DNA of 64,000 nucleotides from Liriodendron chinense (lineage: Eukaryota > Streptophyta > Magnoliopsida > Magnoliales > Magnoliaceae). Positions 60,980 through 64,000 of this stretch are shown piece after piece; the first letter of the stretch is position 1; each line of letters begins with the position of its first letter. A program made the position numbers and the translations under genes. The stretch covers positions 5,146,001 to 5,210,000 of the forward strand of contig ML058526.1 of the NCBI GenBank assembly GCA_003013855.2, read 5' to 3'. Under the pieces are notes generated by a model. It saw only the letters and a program-made list of their open reading frames with translations, was not told the DNA's origin and did no database searches.

Positions 60980-63591
60980 CTTGATAATACACTTGTATTG
61001 GCATCTAGTGCTCTATCTTTAGGTCAAGAGTATGTTTAGATGGCATTGTTGTCTAGGACATCCATCTCCGTCTAGATTAAAACTTCTATTTCCTTCACTA
61101 TTTGTAACTAAATCCCTATGTTGTGAGACTTGTGAATGCTTTAAACATCACTGAGTCGTATTTCCTCCTAGTTTGTTTGAGAGGAAATCTAAACCATTTG
61201 AATTTGTTCATTATGATGTTTGGGGCCCTGCGCCTATTATCTCTCTTTCTGGATGTAAATATTTTGTTACTTTCATTGATGATTGCTCTCAAATGACTTG
61301 GGTTTATCTTCTCAAATCTAAACATAAAGTGTTTGATATATTCATTTTTTTTTTACAATGAAGTAGTCAAATTTAGTGTCCTATTAAAATTCTACATTCT
61401 AACAATAGGGAGAGTATATGTCAAATGTTTTTTTGTCCTTCTTGCAGAATCATGATATATTATCTTGTATTATGTCCATGAATCCCTCGACAGAATGGTG
61501 TAGCAGAGCGAAAGAACCGTCATCTTCTTAAAGTAACACATGCCCTCTTACTTGGTATGAATCTCCCTAAATTGTTTTGGGATGATGCTTTGTTTAATGC
61601 TATATTTCTTATTAATCGCATATTATCCCGAATATTGTTACACAAACCCTCATTTGAAATGTTGCACCCACATGATAAACCTTTTCCCTTGCCTCCAAAA
61701 GTCTTTGGGTGTGTGTGCTTTGATCAAGTCCTTGATGGGAGCAATGACAAGTTCCCGAGCTATTAAATGCATCTTCTTATGGTACTCTCGATCAGAGAAA
61801 GGGTATAAACATTATAATCCTCTGACCAGTAAGAGATGTCTCAATGGATGTGACATTTTTTGAAGAGATTCCTTATTTTTCCAATGAAGGTTGTTCACTT
61901 CATAAGCCTCTTATTTGTTAGGGGGAGCTTAACTCTATACCCCTTCCTATCTCGTCTTAATGATCCTCTCACATCCCGTCTCCTCCAAGCCCATTCCGGT
62001 GTATCATTGACGGACTAAATCCTCCACTACTCAACCACCTATTATTCCATCTACTTTGCATGGTCGCTCAGGTACTATCTTTCACTCTCTGTCTCATGAT
62101 GACCTTCCCATTGCCTTGGGAAAATCTTCTTGCTCCTATACGAAACATCCCATTGGTAGTTTTATTTCCTATCAACATCTCTCACCCTCCTTCCAGTCTT
62201 TTACAGCTTCCATACCCTCATCGGTTGTCCCTCGTACTTTGAAGGAAGCCATGAGCAACCCTGATTGGACTTAGGCTATGATGGATGAAATGCAAGCTCT
62301 CAAGAAGAAGAATACCTAGGAGTTGGTATCCCCACTGGAGGGTAAGTAGACTGCCGAATGTCGATGGGTTTATACCATCAAGTATCACCCAAATGGTTTA
62401 GTTGACCGTTATAAGGCCTGGTTGGTCGCCAAGGGTTATACTCAAACCTATGTCGTGGATTACTTTGAAACGTTCTCTCTTGTGGTCAACCTCAACTTTG
62501 TTTGAGTGGTGATTTCTCTGGCAGTGAATCTGTCTTGGCCTTTATTCAAACTGGATGTGAAAAATGCTTCCTTGTATGGTGACCTTGCCGAGGAATTTTA
62601 TATGCATTAGCCCCCAGAATTTTCCCATTCAAGTAGTTCGCTAGCATGTCGATTTAAGAAGTCTATCTATAGCCTCAAACAGTCTCCACGAGCCTGGTTT
62701 GATAGATTTAGTCATGCTTTCCTTGAGATTATGGTGCTCATTGTCTATGTTGATGATATCCTATTATCAGGCAGTGATACTGAGGGTATGGTGGCCATTA
62801 AGTCTTTTCTCAAGACTTGGTTTGAGACCAAGGACCTTGGGACTCTCCGATATTTCCTAGGGATTGAAGTTGCTCGATTAAAGACCGGAGTTATGCTCTC
62901 TTGAAGGAAATATCCTCTTGATCCCCGTTCTATGACCGAGATGCCTGGAAAATCATCCTTGACAACGGGAAACTCCTCCCCAACCCTAGAATGTATCACT
63001 AGTTGGTTGGTTGACTTATCCATTTAATTATTACTCGGCCAGACCTATCGTACGTTGTGGGCATTGTCAATCAATTCATGCATGATCCTCGGACAGCACA
63101 TCTAACCACAATGTATCATATTCTTCGATATCTCAATTCTGTTTCGGGCAAAGGTTTACTATTTCAACTGCATGGTCATCTCCACCTTTTCGGTTACTCT
63201 GATGTTGATTGTGCTGGCAATTTACATGATAGGCGGTCTACATCAGGATATTGTACATTACTTGGTGGAAATATTGTAGGGCAATGGTTCATGCAACATA
63301 TGAACTAGTTTGGCTTTGCACGCTTCTCCACAAGCTTGGCTATTCTCCTTCAGGTCCCATTCTATTGCATTAGTGACAATCAAGCTGCCATTCACATCTC
63401 CAGCAATCCGGTGTTTCATGAGCGCATGAAGCACATTGAAGTTGATTGTCATTTTATTCGGGAGAAAGTCGATAATAAGGAAATTGTCCACCCCTTTATT
63501 AGCTAATGTTCTTACTAAATATCTTGGTCGAGATGCTCTTCATCGTCTCACTAACAAGTTGGGCATAATCAACATCTATGCTCCAACTTGA
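60980..63591 (+). pseudogene. pol: Copia pol (INT-RT-RNaseH), decayed
   Basis: GAG-pre-integrase piece (WHCCLGHPSPSRLKLL then CETCECFKHH, about 61035-61150); integrase core (FEFVHYDVWGPAPI, TFIDDCSQMTWVYLL; then QNGVAERKNRHLL and PKLFWDDALFNAIFLINR, 61173-61766); RT (KLDVKNASLYGDL, YSLKQSPRAWFDRF, YVDDILLSGSD, about 62270-62915); RNase H (ILRYLNSVSGKGLLF, DVDCAGNLHDRRSTSGY, 63057-63308); and a tail TNKLGIINIYAPT with stop at 63589. Stops and frameshifts occur throughout, and part of the RT C-terminal region is lost or reshuffled near 62900-63050. Confidence 0.8.
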
Positions 63592-63598
63592 GGGGGAG
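63589..63598 (+). other. Polypurine tract of copia element
   Basis: TGAGGGGGAG directly after the pol stop and before the 3' LTR. Confidence 0.65.
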
Positions 63599-63765
63599 TA
63601 TAAAGAGTTAGTAGTTAGTAGGGTGTACGTGTATGTGTATTTTTATTTTGTTTGAATGTGCTTTTGGGTGTATGCATGTGCATAATGCTCGATTATCCTG
63701 AGGAGTATGTATATGTGCTATAGCGTTTTAGTGGTGTTAGGGTTTTGGAACCTAACACACAAAAC

Positions 63766-63810
<45 letters not shown>

Positions 63811-63843
63811 CTCTCCCCACCTAAGATTATCCATCCTCAATTA
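63599..63843 (+). repeat. 3' LTR of copia element, shortened
   Basis: Starts TATAAAGAGTTAGTAG and ends CTAAGATTATCCATCCTCAATTA. A (TC)n tract (63768-63809) stands where the 5' LTR has about 840 bp more. Confidence 0.7.
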
Positions 63844-64000
63844 GACCTACAAGCTTGGCATATGGGCCTCGCATGCATGGCCCGATCATTTTTTTTTTTT
63901 TGGTCAAGCTTGGGTTCAAGTTACTATAGTCAGACATGGCTCAGCCCATCCTAGCTTGACCTGACTTTATATTACATGTTATATCCTACAAATATGCCAT
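63844..64000. other. Flank after copia element
   Basis: GGGCCTCGC, GCTTGGGTT and CAGCCCATCC resemble the GGGCC-rich filling of a hAT-like element. It joins 57770-57833 across the insertion. No gene. Confidence 0.35.

Larger units (their letters stand above)
57834..63843 (+). mobile_element. Ty1/copia retrotransposon, decayed
   Basis: 5' LTR (57834-58919), primer site, gag (59555-60034), pol pieces in copia order (integrase, RT, RNase H; about 60980-63591), polypurine tract and 3' LTR (63599-63843). Flanks GGACC(T) and AGACC(T) suggest a 5 bp target duplication with uncertain edges. It probably lies in an intron of the Kelch gene, antisense to it. Many stops and frameshifts. Confidence 0.8.

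Overview
The window is a repeat-dense stretch of plant nuclear DNA. The support is spliced eukaryotic genes with GT-AG introns, a chloroplast-targeted protein gene, LTR retrotransposons with initiator-tRNA-type priming sites, and CACTA and hAT transposons. A very abundant dispersed repeat with a GTGGGCCC core reminds me of magnoliid genomes such as Magnoliales or Laurales. That is recollection, not proof, so I only claim a woody angiosperm.

Layout. 1-3379: fragments of the GTGGGCCC foldback repeat and one TIR element with GGGTT/GGGTC-rich filling; no gene. 3380-14908: a decayed Ty3/gypsy chromovirus-like element whose two 2.86 kb LTRs face each other in opposite orientation. gag-pol lies on the minus strand (6262-10929), and a second copy of the 3' end of pol lies on the plus strand (11440-12028). 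14909-21814: repeats, including two hAT-like TIR elements with 8 bp target-site duplications. 21815-31557: a 9.74 kb CACTA (En/Spm) element with CACTAC termini and an AAA duplication. It carries a spliced Transposase_24-type gene, several nested foldback and hAT insertions, and what look like captured pieces of two host genes (NAC and an ENSA/ARPP-19-like protein). 31558-37500: AT-rich retroelement remnants.

The host genes are on the right. On the plus strand, nine exons from 37628 to 53450 join in one continuous frame of 290 codons. They encode a plastid biotin/lipoyl attachment domain-containing (BADC) protein, the non-biotinylated relative of BCCP that down-regulates heteromeric acetyl-CoA carboxylase. 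Its introns hold a TIR element, a gypsy pol relic, a SINE-like repeat and a 1.3 kb minisatellite. On the minus strand, three exons from 57162 down to 55916 are the C-terminal part of a Kelch-repeat protein, convergent with BADC. A decayed Ty1/copia element (57834-63843) lies upstream of these exons, probably inside an intron of the Kelch gene.

The most unusual things here are the inverted-LTR gypsy composite and the 0.4 kb segment flipped inside one of its LTRs; the long-hairpin foldback family whose outer tips differ between copies; and the CACTA element with gene fragments. I saw no rRNA or tRNA gene and no CRISPR array.
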